IMG/VR virus record: IMGVR_UViG_3300028831_000232
Coordinates: 1 to 64,000 of that record
From: a virus
Strand: one strand, 5' to 3'
Length of the DNA: 64,000 bases
The notes below the pieces were generated by a model that searched no databases, had not been told where the DNA came from, and saw nothing but the letters and a program-made list of their open reading frames with translations. The translations under genes and the position numbers were made by a program. Positions 49,189-56,108 of this stretch are shown in pieces (within the stretch, counting starts at the first letter, position 1; each line of letters starts with the position of its first letter).

Positions 49189-50423
49189 GCAACTACCGCT
49201 ACATCCCGATGCAGTTCTACGACTCGCTGGCCGATGCCAAGCGAACGCTGAAGGAGAACAGCCTCACGGCACTCCAGCTGCAGCTGTCCCTGCTCGAATG
49301 GCTGGAACGCCAGGCATCGATCCCGGCCTACCAGAGCTTCATCACCACCCACGGCCACCGGCCGGTGGAGGACGACGCCACCCGCCAGATGCTGGGCGAA
49401 TTCCTCCACCGCCAGGTGCGGGACATGGCCGGCACCGCCTCCACCCACTGGATCAACGACGACATGAGCGCCATCGTCAATATGGCCGCCCTCGACATGA
49501 AGCCCTCGGGACTGCGCGCCCCGGACCTGCCGACCGACACCGGCTGGATGGTCTTCGAGCGACCGGTGCCCCTCTTCTTCGGAGGGGCGGGTGGTGATCC
49601 CACCGAGGTCCGTATCGCCGCCATCGGGTGGCAGGTGGGCACCGTACGGCGGGCGCCGCTGTCGGACGCCGCAGACGGCGCTACAGACCCCTCTGCCGGC
49701 CAGCTGGTGCCGGGGGTCAGCTACTACCTCTTCCAGACGGCCCATGACGCCGCCGTGCTCCAGAACACCATGGCCGAGCGCCGGGGTGACGAGGTGCGGG
49801 TGACCGAGGACGAGATCGTCCGCTCCCAGGGGCCGCTGCCCATCTTCGACTTCAGCGGGTGGGCGTACGACACGCCCTGGAACACCGTGTCGGTGGTCAA
49901 CGAGGAGCAGGCCGGCTACAGCGACGAGCAGGGCGCCCAGTACTGCCACGCCGTCGTAGACCAGGCCCGCCGGCTGCTGCTGGCCGCCTGGCGGATCTTC
50001 CGGCAGAAGAACATCGTCCAGCGGGACGTGACCGCCCAGCCGAACCACCAGCTGCGGAAGCGGGCCGCCCGCGTCAGCTTCACGCCCGAGATCAACGACA
50101 TCGTCATCATCTCCATGCGGACGACGGTCTACCGGGGCCTGCAGAAGAAGGCCGCCGAGGCCGCCGCCGAAGACGGCGAAGAGGAACCCACCAGCTGGTA
50201 CCGGTGCAAGTTCTTCGTCCGGGGCCACTGGCACCCGTACTGGACCGGTCCCCGCGTCGATGAGCCGTGCGAGCACAACCTCGTGGAGATCCCCGACTCC
50301 GACGACCTGCTCTGCACGCTGTGCGGCCGGACGCTGATCGAGAAGTACGTGCTGCCCTATCCGAAGGGCAACCCCAACGGGCCGCTGCTGCTGCACAAGC
50401 ACATCCTCTCCCTGGAGCAGTGA
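49185..50423 (+). CDS. hypothetical protein with C-terminal VRGHW motif
   Basis: 412 aa, ATG overlapping the previous stop. Helical start (ADAKRTLKENSLTALQLQLSLLEWLERQ), beta-rich middle (DTGWMVFERPVPLFFGG, AAIGWQVGTV), helical ARRLLLAAWRIFRQKNIVQRDV, then a C-terminal CKFFVRGHWHPYW.. CTLCGRTLIEKYVLPYPKGN. The VRGHWxxxWxGP..PYxKGxxxGPL ending is found in unassigned actinobacterial phage and plasmid proteins; a CEHN...CTLCG zinc site lies inside it here. Unknown role. Confidence 0.5.
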   Translation: MSNYRYIPMQFYDSLADAKRTLKENSLTALQLQLSLLEWLERQASIPAYQSFITTHGHRPVEDDATRQMLGEFLHRQVRDMAGTASTHWINDDMSAIVNMAALDMKPSGLRAPDLPTDTGWMVFERPVPLFFGGAGGDPTEVRIAAIGWQVGTVRRAPLSDAADGATDPSAGQLVPGVSYYLFQTAHDAAVLQNTMAERRGDEVRVTEDEIVRSQGPLPIFDFSGWAYDTPWNTVSVVNEEQAGYSDEQGAQYCHAVVDQARRLLLAAWRIFRQKNIVQRDVTAQPNHQLRKRAARVSFTPEINDIVIISMRTTVYRGLQKKAAEAAAEDGEEEPTSWYRCKFFVRGHWHPYWTGPRVDEPCEHNLVEIPDSDDLLCTLCGRTLIEKYVLPYPKGNPNGPLLLHKHILSLEQ

Positions 50424-50674
50424 TGACAGAGTACGAAGGTCTTCCCTTCGAGTTCTACGAGGCGCTGATGCCGGCCCTCACCGACGACATGACCAACGAG
50501 GACAAGCAGGCGCTCATCCACCGGGTCCTGGCCGACTGGGACAAGTCCAAGGACGCCCGTTTCCCGCCCGGCGTGGCGGTGACGAGGGAGCTGGCCGAGC
50601 TGCGGCTCGTGGCCTTCACCCGCCGCTGGGCACTGGCCCAGGCGGCCACCGACGGCGAGACGCAGCATGGGTAA
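50423..50674 (+). CDS. hypothetical protein ending in DGETQHG
   Basis: 83 aa, ATG joined to the previous stop (TGATG). Helical: FEFYEALMPALTDDMTNEDKQALIHRVLADWDKSKD, ELAELRLVAFTRRWALAQAA, then TDGETQHG. Its end contains the next gene's start region. Unknown. Confidence 0.5.
   Translation: MTEYEGLPFEFYEALMPALTDDMTNEDKQALIHRVLADWDKSKDARFPPGVAVTRELAELRLVAFTRRWALAQAATDGETQHG
50648..50666 (+). repeat. DGxTQ element, copy 5
   Basis: ACCGACGGCGAGACGCAGC directly before ATG at 50667; encodes TDGETQ. Confidence 0.6.
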
Positions 50675-50930
50675 GGCGAGCCGGCGGAAGCGGGAACGGC
50701 GCAACGAGCCGTCGCCCTACTGGAACGAGCCGATCAAGGTCATCGGTCAGCCGTCCGGTGAGGTCATTGCCGAATTCACCGATCCCGATCTGGCCCGCCG
50801 GTTCAGCCAGGAGATCATGAGCGGCGCGACCAAGGAGGAGGTCACCGAATTCGTCAGCAAGGCCATCAGTGAAGAGATCGCCCGGCAACAGGCGGCCAAG
50901 GCCGTAGATGGGGACACGCAAAATGGATGA
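50667..50930 (+). CDS. hypothetical small protein ending in DGDTQNG
   Basis: 87 aa. Very basic start (MGKASRRKRERRNEPSPYW), then IKVIGQPSGEVIAEFTDPDLARRFSQEIMSGATKEEVTEFVSKAISEEIARQQ. C-terminus AVDGDTQNG in the DGxTQ set. Overlaps neighbours on both sides by eight bases. Unknown. Confidence 0.5.
   Translation: MGKASRRKRERRNEPSPYWNEPIKVIGQPSGEVIAEFTDPDLARRFSQEIMSGATKEEVTEFVSKAISEEIARQQAAKAVDGDTQNG
50904..50922 (+). repeat. DGxTQ element, copy 6
   Basis: GTAGATGGGGACACGCAAA directly before ATG at 50923; encodes VDGDTQN. Confidence 0.6.
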
Positions 50931-51300
50931 CTACGTGGCCCTCATCAAGGAAGCACAGAAGGCCGGCGCCGTCGTCCGGCAGGGACGACGCCATCTCAAG
51001 ATCACCACGCCGGACGGCCGCCTGATCGTGGCGTCGCTCAGCCCGTCCGACCGCAAAGCCCACCACAACCTCCGGGCCGAGCTGCGCCGGGCGGGACTGT
51101 TGCCCCGTAACGGGTTCCAGCCGACCGAGGAGGAGCAGGTGGTGCTCGACCAGCTGGTCGATGGCGGCCAGCGCATGACCGAGCTGCCGCCGAAACGCCT
51201 ACTGGACAAGGGACTCGTCCGGGCCAGCAAGCGGTCCAAGGGCTGGATGGTCTGGCTCACTGAGAAGGGGAAGAGTACGCAGCCCCCACCCGGCGCTTGA
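50923..51300 (+). CDS. HicA-like domain plus winged-helix domain protein
   Basis: 125 aa from ATG at 50923 within the DGxTQ element (an ATG five codons earlier lacks a site). Residues 1-60 (DYVALIKEAQKAGAVVRQGRRHLKITTPDGRLIVASLSPSD, LRAELRRAGL) follow the HicA-like dsRBD fold with the His in place, as in phage relatives of HicA mRNA interferases; residues about 70-125 (EEEQVVLDQLVDGGQRMTELPPKRLLDKGLV) look like a winged helix. Its end overlaps the opposing gene by 44 bases. Confidence 0.5.
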   Translation: MDDYVALIKEAQKAGAVVRQGRRHLKITTPDGRLIVASLSPSDRKAHHNLRAELRRAGLLPRNGFQPTEEEQVVLDQLVDGGQRMTELPPKRLLDKGLVRASKRSKGWMVWLTEKGKSTQPPPGA

Positions 51301-51514
51301 ATTCCCGCAGCAGCTCCAGCGCCGCTTCGCCGGCCATCACCGCCTCATCGATGTGGGTGATGTCGCGGTCATGCTCGAAGTCATAGAGCGCCCGGCCGAT
51401 CTGGTAGAGGCACTGCTCGATGTGAGGCGGAAATTGTCCATCCGGCAATAGCGCAATCCGCTTCGCCAGCGCCGTTGCCTCCACCTTCGTCTGTGCCTTC
51501 TTGAGGAAGCCCAT
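51257..51514 (-). CDS. hypothetical helical protein
   Basis: 85 aa from ATG at 51512-51514 with AAGGA nine bases upstream. KVEATALAKRIALLPDGQFPPHIEQCLYQIGRALYDFEHDRDITHIDEAVMAGEAALELLREFKRR is a helical hairpin fold. Convergent with the HicA-like gene, sharing 44 bases. Unknown. Confidence 0.5.
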   Translation of the reverse strand: MGFLKKAQTKVEATALAKRIALLPDGQFPPHIEQCLYQIGRALYDFEHDRDITHIDEAVMAGEAALELLREFKRRVGAAYSSPSQ

Positions 51515-51779
51515 TGTCCCAGTCCTTGATGTCACCGACGGCGGCGTCGAGGTAGCGGACACCAGCGGCTGCGAGCGCCGCCTCCTCGTCGGGCGCCGCT
51601 CCCGTCCACACTCCGACCGCCAGTGACCAGTGGCGGCTGATACGGATGCCTACGCCGCTGCCGATTCGGCACCGCTCCTCAATTTCCCGCGCCCAGGTCC
51701 GGGTGACGAACCTCGGGGGCCACGGCCACCTTTGGAGGTGCCAGTAGATCGGGAGCCGGCCGCCTTTGATGTCGGGCAC
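51381..51779 (-). CDS. hypothetical protein, uncertain frame
   Basis: 132 aa if started at GTG 51777-51779. The first 75 residues look like real coding sequence (GGRLPIYWHLQRWPWPPRFV, ARSSRSG not seen; ISRHWSLAVGVWTGAA, AAAGVRYLDAAVGDIKDWD), but the last part overlaps the next gene by 134 bases, which is unusual, and the best Shine-Dalgarno nearby belongs to another frame (51836-51838). A frameshift or sequence error probably links the two. Confidence 0.35.
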   Translation of the reverse strand: MPDIKGGRLPIYWHLQRWPWPPRFVTRTWAREIEERCRIGSGVGIRISRHWSLAVGVWTGAAPDEEAALAAAGVRYLDAAVGDIKDWDNGLPQEGTDEGGGNGAGEADCAIAGWTISASHRAVPLPDRPGAL

Positions 51780-51838
51780 GATGCGAGAACCTCGTCTGCT
51801 CTTTCCAGCCACTCATCAATTTCAGGGTGAGCGTGCAT
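51650..51838 (-). CDS. ORF with strong start, probably frame-broken with 51381
   Basis: ATG at 51836-51838 with GGAGG five bases upstream encodes MHAHPEIDEWLERADEVLASCP, plausible protein; downstream the frame turns into low-complexity Gly/Ser/Arg, as expected of a shadow of the 51381 frame. A one-base change near 51780-51800 would join the good N-terminus to the good C-terminus. Confidence 0.35.
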   Translation of the reverse strand: MHAHPEIDEWLERADEVLASCPTSKAAGSRSTGTSKGGRGPRGSSPGPGRGKLRSGAESAAA

Positions 51839-51847
51839 CCCAGCCTC

Positions 51848-52207
51848 CTACACGTCAGCCGGCCACTCCTCACCATATTCGAAGAACGGGTCGAGCCGGC
51901 GGTTGATGAAGCGCCCCGTACTGGCTACGCCTTTGAGGTCCCTCCACACATTCGGCGGCACGTCGTAATAGCCGTAGACCCGCCCGTTGCGGAACTGAAT
52001 TCGCAGCGTGCGCTCCTGGGGGTTGTAGCTCACCCGGTGGGAGCGCGGCCGGGGGGGATTGATCGTGGCCGACGGGTCCTTGACCTTGGTGCCCGCATAC
52101 GTGAACCGCCCCAGCTCATCGCGGGGCGGTTCCTCGTATTGCTCCGTCTCGTCGCCGTAGAAATACGGCGGCGACTCGTAGTACTTCGGGCTGACCCGCT
52201 TCGGCAT
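51848..52207 (-). CDS. KTSC domain protein
   Basis: 119 aa. Tyr/Pro-rich N-terminus (PKYYESPPYFYGDETEQYEEPP), GRFTYAGTKVKDPSAT, then SHRVSYNPQERTLRIQFRNGRVYGYYDVPPNVWRDLKGVASTGRFINRRLDP, the KTSC domain of phage and bacterial proteins (short beta fold, ligand unknown). ATG start one base after the upstream stop. Confidence 0.7.
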   Translation of the reverse strand: MPKRVSPKYYESPPYFYGDETEQYEEPPRDELGRFTYAGTKVKDPSATINPPRPRSHRVSYNPQERTLRIQFRNGRVYGYYDVPPNVWRDLKGVASTGRFINRRLDPFFEYGEEWPADV

Positions 52208-52636
52208 TTAGCCGCCGGCTTCCTCGATGGCGGCCAGCATCTCGTCCTTGGACAGGCTCGTGGTGATGCCCTCGTAGCCGCGGCCCTCGGCGTATTCCTG
52301 CAGCTCGGCCTTGGTCATCTCGTCCAGGGTCTTCCCCTCGTAGTCCTCGGTGGCCTCGGGGTGGTCGGCCGGCGTCGGCGCCTCCATGCCGGCATAGCCG
52401 GTGAGGTGGGGCGACTCGGCATCGATCTCCCGGTTCAGCGCAATGCCGCCGGGCGGGTCCACCGCCGCCTTGTCGTCGGTGAGGTAGTTCTCCTCGATGA
52501 TCCGGCGCGGCTCCTCGGGCATGTCCTCGGGCAGCTGGTCCGGGTGGTAGCGCTGCGGGTCGGTCTGCCCTGGCGGTTCCGGCATCGTCTCGTCCTGGGC
52601 TGACCATTCGGTCAGGTGATCGGCATTGGCTTCCAT
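52208..52636 (-). CDS. hypothetical protein with SAP/HeH-like C-terminus
   Basis: 142 aa, acidic and Pro-rich for the first 100 residues, then LDEMTKAELQEYAEGRGYEGITTSLSKDEMLAAIEEA, a Rho-N/HeH/SAP-like helix-extended-helix that usually binds nucleic acid. Some virion proteins have such ends. ATG start. Confidence 0.5.
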   Translation of the reverse strand: MEANADHLTEWSAQDETMPEPPGQTDPQRYHPDQLPEDMPEEPRRIIEENYLTDDKAAVDPPGGIALNREIDAESPHLTGYAGMEAPTPADHPEATEDYEGKTLDEMTKAELQEYAEGRGYEGITTSLSKDEMLAAIEEAGG

Positions 52637-52669
52637 CGGGCCTCCTGGGTGAAAGAGTTGGCGGGGATG

Positions 52670-53002
52670 TTACTCCGAGACAATTTCTGCGTCCTCTACC
52701 CCGTCCGGCAGGGGGGCACCCTCCATAGTCGGCGGTGGCGTCGGAGTGGCAGCGGCCGGGTCGGCCGAGAACACCCGAATGATGAGGCCGGCGGCGTAAT
52801 GCTCGCCCCGCATCCCGTCGAGCAGCTCCCCGACGACGGTGGGCACGTCGGCCGCCTTGATCGTATTGGTGGTGATCTCCTTGCCGCCCACCGTCACGCT
52901 CAACAGCACATAGCCGTCGAGCCGGAATCCCTCGTTGACACCTTCGACAAAAGCTGCCCCCAGGCCGGCATCCTTGACCGTGGCCTTGTTCTCACGCCGC
53001 AT
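52670..53002 (-). CDS. hypothetical protein
   Basis: 110 aa from ATG at 53000-53002 with GGAG seven bases upstream. RLDGYVLLSVTVGGKEITTNTIKAADVPTVVGELLDGMRGEHYAAGLIIRVFS, then a Pro-rich acidic tail. Small alpha-beta protein; unknown. Overlaps the upstream zinc-ribbon gene by 11 bases. Confidence 0.5.
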   Translation of the reverse strand: MRRENKATVKDAGLGAAFVEGVNEGFRLDGYVLLSVTVGGKEITTNTIKAADVPTVVGELLDGMRGEHYAAGLIIRVFSADPAAATPTPPPTMEGAPLPDGVEDAEIVSE

Positions 53003-53264
53003 TGATCGGCTCCAGCGGGTCACCGGGGTCGGTATCGAGATGCTTCACCGGCCAGGGCTTCGGATAAATGAGATCGGCGCAGCTGTCGCAGTAGTAGTCC
53101 ACGTTGGCGCCGGGGTTGGTCGTCTGCTGGGTGGCCGGCTGGCCGCAATTGGAGCAAGGGGCGGCGGCCCCTTGCTCCTCGGCCGTCTCGGGGGCCGGGG
53201 CCACTGTCTCCTCGGCCGGCGCCGGGGCCTCTTCGGTGGGTGTGGTGGTCTTCCTGGCCGGCAT
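52992..53264 (-). CDS. zinc-ribbon protein with linker
   Basis: 90 aa. Pro/Glu/Ala-rich N-terminus (TPTEEAPAPAEETVAPAPE), then zinc ribbon CSNCGQPATQQTT.. YYCDSCADLIYP (about residues 37-63) and a Pro-rich end. ATG start. Unknown. Confidence 0.55.
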   Translation of the reverse strand: MPARKTTTPTEEAPAPAEETVAPAPETAEEQGAAAPCSNCGQPATQQTTNPGANVDYYCDSCADLIYPKPWPVKHLDTDPGDPLEPINAA

Positions 53265-53284
53265 GGCCCCTCCTTGGCTTCCAG

Positions 53285-53301
53285 AGGCCCCTGGAGGGCC
53301 T
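53285..53301 (-). terminator. short hairpin in 57-base gap
   Basis: AGGCCC-CTGGA-GGGCCT forms a six-base stem; no U-tract. Possible weak terminator or processing site. Confidence 0.25.
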
Positions 53302-53321
53302 TCTCCCGCCCTCCAACCTAC

Positions 53322-53603
53322 TCAGCCGTACATGTGCCCGTAGCGGTAGGGCGGCTCGAAATCGATGGGGTGGGCCGGTACCCGGCGGGTGTCCAACTCG
53401 ACGGCCAGCGCCCGCAGCTCGCCGTACATCGCCCCGCCGCCCATGTAGGCCGCCCAGACGACCTCGGTGTAGATGTTGGCGGCCGTGTCGGGGTCCCCCA
53501 AAGCGAGCGCCCGGCGGGCCTCGATGATGCGAGGCCCCCACCGGGCGTCGTCCACGGCTATGGCCGCCGCATCCAGGGCGGCGATCAGCTCGGCGTCGGT
53601 CAC
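53322..53603 (-). CDS. hypothetical protein
   Basis: 93 aa from GTG overlapping the upstream stop (GTGA). Helical: ELIAALDAAAIAVDDARWGPRIIEARRALALGDPDTAANIYTEVVWAAYMGGGAMYGELRALAVELD. Unknown. Last gene of its operon before the hairpin. Confidence 0.5.
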   Translation of the reverse strand: MTDAELIAALDAAAIAVDDARWGPRIIEARRALALGDPDTAANIYTEVVWAAYMGGGAMYGELRALAVELDTRRVPAHPIDFEPPYRYGHMYG

Positions 53604-54121
53604 ATGTTGAGCATCTCACGCAGCTTGGCGATCTGGGCCGATGCCTCGTTCTTGGCGGCGGCGTCGCGCTGGGCCTGCTCCAACTGGCGGTGGGCGGCGC
53701 TGATCTCCAACTGCTTCTGATCCAGCTCGGCCCGGAGCTTCGTGATGATCTTCTGGTCGTCCTCGTGCGCCTTCTGCAGCTGGGCGTTCTCGGCCACCAC
53801 GATGTCCAGCTCCTGTGTCAGGCGCTCGTTGTCGGCCTTGAGCTTGCCCACGGCGTTGATGATGCCCTCGATGATGTCGCCGCTGGCCGGCTGGTGGCCG
53901 TTGGCGCTCGGCGTCAGCCAGATGGCGTAGGTGCCGGTGCGGTCGGCCTGGCGCTCGATGATGCCGGCCTTCGCCATGGCGGTGAGCGTGGAGGACACCG
54001 TGGCCGTACTGGCCCCCGTCTTGGCGGCGATGGTCTGGGCCAGCCGGCCATTCTGATCGGTCAGCCGGCCCTTCTCCAGCAGCTTGGTGATCTTGGCCCG
54101 GACGCTCGACTGTGCTGGCAT
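53600..54121 (-). CDS. winged-helix regulator with coiled coil
   Basis: 173 aa. Residues about 1-75 form a winged helix (VRAKITKLLEKGRLTDQNGRLAQTIAAKTGASTATVSSTLTAMAKAGIIERQ, wing TGTYAIWLTP); residues about 90-165 form a long coiled coil (KLKADNERLTQELDIVVAENAQLQKAHEDDQKI) for dimerisation. DNA-binding regulator. The dyad at 54132-54165, 10 bases ahead of its ATG, is a likely own operator. Confidence 0.65.
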   Translation of the reverse strand: MPAQSSVRAKITKLLEKGRLTDQNGRLAQTIAAKTGASTATVSSTLTAMAKAGIIERQADRTGTYAIWLTPSANGHQPASGDIIEGIINAVGKLKADNERLTQELDIVVAENAQLQKAHEDDQKIITKLRAELDQKQLEISAAHRQLEQAQRDAAAKNEASAQIAKLREMLNM

Positions 54122-54131
54122 GGCATGCTCC

Positions 54132-54165
54132 TAATGCAAGGTCGCAGAGTGTGACCCTTGCATTA
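54132..54165. promoter_or_regulatory. dyad operator upstream of the winged-helix gene
   Basis: TAATGCAAGG (54132-54141) pairs exactly with CCTTGCATTA (54156-54165), centred on TCGCAGAGTGTGAC. In the transcript it forms a hairpin ending right before AGGAGCATGCC-ATG, so it could be a repressor site, an attenuator, or both. Confidence 0.6.
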
Positions 54166-54182
54166 TGCCATGAGGGGTGCTA

Positions 54183-54386
54183 TCAGCAGCCCGGCCCCCG
54201 GACAATTCGGTAGATGCGCCGCCGGCTCTTGATCTGGTTGGTCATCTCGTAGACGACCTTCCGGCCGGCGACGGTCGGATCGGGCAGGAGCAGCCGGCGC
54301 CAGTCCTCGCCCTCCTGCTCGGCACCGACCTGATCGATGTCCACGTCCTGGCCGTCATGCGGCCCGCCCCAGAGTCTCGCCTTCAC
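54183..54386 (-). CDS. hypothetical small protein
   Basis: 67 aa from GTG at 54384-54386 overlapping the upstream stop (GTGA). ARLWGGPHDGQDVDIDQ, RRLLLPDPTVAGRKVVYEMTNQIKSRRRIYRIVRG: likely small beta domain with a basic end. Widespread-looking actinophage type (WGGPxDGQxV), function unknown. Confidence 0.5.
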   Translation of the reverse strand: MKARLWGGPHDGQDVDIDQVGAEQEGEDWRRLLLPDPTVAGRKVVYEMTNQIKSRRRIYRIVRGPGC

Positions 54387-54727
54387 AGCTGGGCGCGCAC
54401 CTTCCGGTAGAACTCGGTGGACTCGGCCTCGGCCAGCACCTCGGTGGCCGTCGCCGGCATGAACTGGCAGTGGCAGCGGTCGCAGTACTCGGGCTGGCCC
54501 TCGCTGTGGTTGAGCACGCTGCGGATCAGGTCCCATACGTCGTTGAGCCGGCGGTGGAGCACGCCCCCGCCGCCGGCCACGCCACGCCCGGTGTTGCCCC
54601 GGTAGCGGAAGCGGTAGGGGTACTCGCCGTACTCGTCGTTGGGCCGCAGCTTCTCCTCCCGCAGGATCTCCATCCAGGCGATCAGGTCGCCACCCCTGCT
54701 CGTCTTGACCTCGACGTAGATGCCCAT
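54383..54727 (-). CDS. hypothetical protein
   Basis: 114 aa. MGIYVEVKTSRGGDLIAWMEILREEKLRPNDEYGEYPYRFRYRGNTGRG, Gly-rich turn (GVAGGGG), then LHRRLNDVWDLIRSVLNH and a CDRCHCQFM site. Alpha-beta with one possible zinc site. Overlaps neighbours by 1-4 bases. Unknown. Confidence 0.5.
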   Translation of the reverse strand: MGIYVEVKTSRGGDLIAWMEILREEKLRPNDEYGEYPYRFRYRGNTGRGVAGGGGVLHRRLNDVWDLIRSVLNHSEGQPEYCDRCHCQFMPATATEVLAEAESTEFYRKVRAQL

Positions 54728-55140
54728 CAGGCCGTCACCTCGATGTCGGTGGAGGAAGGCTCGGGGACCTTGGCCTTCGAGAACGGGACGGTGGGCGCCG
54801 GGTGCTCGGCCTCCCAGGTTGCCAGAGCCTTGAACGCCTTCGACATCCTGCGGATCTCCTCCCGCCGGATCCGCAGCGCCGATGACACCTGATCCCAGAC
54901 CAGGATCAGCTGCTCGATGCCGACCTTCGACGGAATGAGCCGGCCGTCACGCCGAACACCGTCAACGTCGTCCAGACCGTGGATCGGGACGTTGGTGGCG
55001 ATGACCACCCGCAGGGCCTCGATCAACGGCGCCAGCTGGGACTGCCACTCATCGATCCAGGCGATGTGCCGGCGCTGGCGGTCCCAGAGGAAGACCATAA
55101 CGGCCAGGAGCACGGCCTGGATCACCGCAACGACGATCAC
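54727..55140 (-). CDS. membrane-anchored hypothetical protein
   Basis: 137 aa from GTG at 55138-55140 overlapping the upstream stop (GTGA), with GGGGAAGAG ahead. N-terminal transmembrane helix (IVVAVIQAVLLAVMVFLW), then WDRQRRHIAWIDEWQSQLAPLIEALRVVIAT and a helical body (LILVWDQVSSALRIRREEIRRMSKAFKALATWEAEH). Predicted N-out or N-in anchor unclear. Unknown. Confidence 0.5.
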   Translation of the reverse strand: MIVVAVIQAVLLAVMVFLWDRQRRHIAWIDEWQSQLAPLIEALRVVIATNVPIHGLDDVDGVRRDGRLIPSKVGIEQLILVWDQVSSALRIRREEIRRMSKAFKALATWEAEHPAPTVPFSKAKVPEPSSTDIEVTA

Positions 55141-55325
55141 TGCTCTTCCCCGCACGCTAAGCCGTCGTTATGCGCGCCCTGGCGGGGTCGCTTGTCCCCG
55201 ATCTGGTGAACGAGGATGAGCGCCCACTTCTTGCGTCCGAACAGGATGCGGAAGCGGTTGTTGAACCCCGCCTCGTCTATCGCCCGGAGCGTCTGGTCGA
55301 TGGTCAGCTTCCTACTCAGACGCAT
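55137..55325 (-). CDS. hypothetical small protein
   Basis: 62 aa from ATG at 55323-55325. LSRKLTIDQTLRAIDEAGFNNRFRILFGRKKWALILVHQIGDKRP; compact alpha-beta, basic. Overlaps its neighbours. Unknown. Confidence 0.45.
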   Translation of the reverse strand: MRLSRKLTIDQTLRAIDEAGFNNRFRILFGRKKWALILVHQIGDKRPRQGAHNDGLACGEEQ

Positions 55326-55749
55326 GGTCGGTCCCGTCGATATGTTCGGGGCAGGGTCGGCGGTTCTGACAGGTCTTGAACAGGCCCGCCCCGACGAATC
55401 GCTCCTGCCCGATGACGGCGCCGCAGAGGTCGGAGCCGTCGGAGTGTTCGGCCCAGCACTTGCGGCAGGTACGGGGGTACTGGCCTCGGGAATGCCACTG
55501 GTGGCGGGCCACGCTCTGGCTGAACGGCACGTCATCGAACGGAATCCAGGCGTTGCCCTTCGTGTCGCAGGGGCCGCTGTGGGCGTACTGGAGACAGCAG
55601 TCTTGGTTCGAGCAGGGTGCGGGGTCGTAGCAGTCGTTAGGCGGGGTGGACGGCCACCAACCGAAGCAGCGACGACAGCGGAATCCCGTCTCTTCACGAC
55701 GGCCGCACGGTTCAAGATCGTGCACTAACTCGGCGTGCTGGTCGGTCAT
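55312..55749 (-). CDS. cysteine-rich zinc-finger protein
   Basis: 145 aa with 15 cysteines: FRCRRCFGWW, DCYDPAPCSNQDCCLQ, SGPCD, TCRKCWAEHSDGSDLCG, TCQNRRPCPEH. At least two or three zinc sites are expected, the pattern of the multi-finger proteins common in actinophages. Probably nucleic-acid or protein binding. ATG overlaps the upstream stop (ATGA). Confidence 0.55.
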   Translation of the reverse strand: MTDQHAELVHDLEPCGRREETGFRCRRCFGWWPSTPPNDCYDPAPCSNQDCCLQYAHSGPCDTKGNAWIPFDDVPFSQSVARHQWHSRGQYPRTCRKCWAEHSDGSDLCGAVIGQERFVGAGLFKTCQNRRPCPEHIDGTDHASE

Positions 55750-55886
55750 TCCGCACCGTCCACGAGGCCATAGACATCGCCTCGGTACTCGGTCCCATCG
55801 GGCAGCTTGTAGACGGTCCAGGTATCCTCACCGTCGCTACGGGTCCAGATCTGGAGCTTCACGTACCGTCCCGGGGGCGAGTACAC
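55746..55886 (-). CDS. hypothetical small beta protein
   Basis: 46 aa from GTG at 55884-55886. YSPPGRYVKLQIWTRSDGEDTWTVYKLPDGTEYRGDVYGLVDGAE reads as a clean small beta fold of a type seen in actinophages. The better-placed ATG upstream (55915-55917, ATGA-coupled) reads another frame and stops after 26 codons, so a frame break is possible. Confidence 0.45.
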   Translation of the reverse strand: MYSPPGRYVKLQIWTRSDGEDTWTVYKLPDGTEYRGDVYGLVDGAE

Positions 55887-55917
55887 AATCGGCGTGCTGG
55901 GCGTCGATATCGCTCAT
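55837..55917 (-). CDS. 26-codon ORF overlapping another frame
   Basis: ATG overlaps the upstream stop (ATGA); encodes MSDIDAQHADCVLAPG and more, stopping at 55837-55839. Its N-terminus is plausible for the protein in the other frame at 55746. Either a coupler or half of a frame-shifted gene. Confidence 0.3.
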   Translation of the reverse strand: MSDIDAQHADCVLAPGTVREAPDLDP

Positions 55918-56108
55918 GACAACTCCCATCCCAGGAACCTGCGGGCCTCGGCGTCGGAGCACGAACAGTCGTCCGGGTGGTCGCATTTTCCCCAGTCGAT
56001 GACGTGGCGACGGAGTAGCTCCTCGGCCTTCTCTAAGCGAGGCTCGAACTCGTCCAACTGGGCTTGTGGAACCCGAACAGTATCGGCGGGACGTACGGGG
56101 TCGGCCAT
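55914..56108 (-). CDS. hypothetical small protein
   Basis: 64 aa from ATG at 56106-56108 joined to the upstream stop (TGATG). VPQAQLDEFEPRLEKAEELLRRHVIDWGKCDHPDDCSCSDAEARRFLGWE: helical with a Cys cluster CDHPDDCSC that could hold zinc. Unknown. Confidence 0.5.
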   Translation of the reverse strand: MADPVRPADTVRVPQAQLDEFEPRLEKAEELLRRHVIDWGKCDHPDDCSCSDAEARRFLGWELS

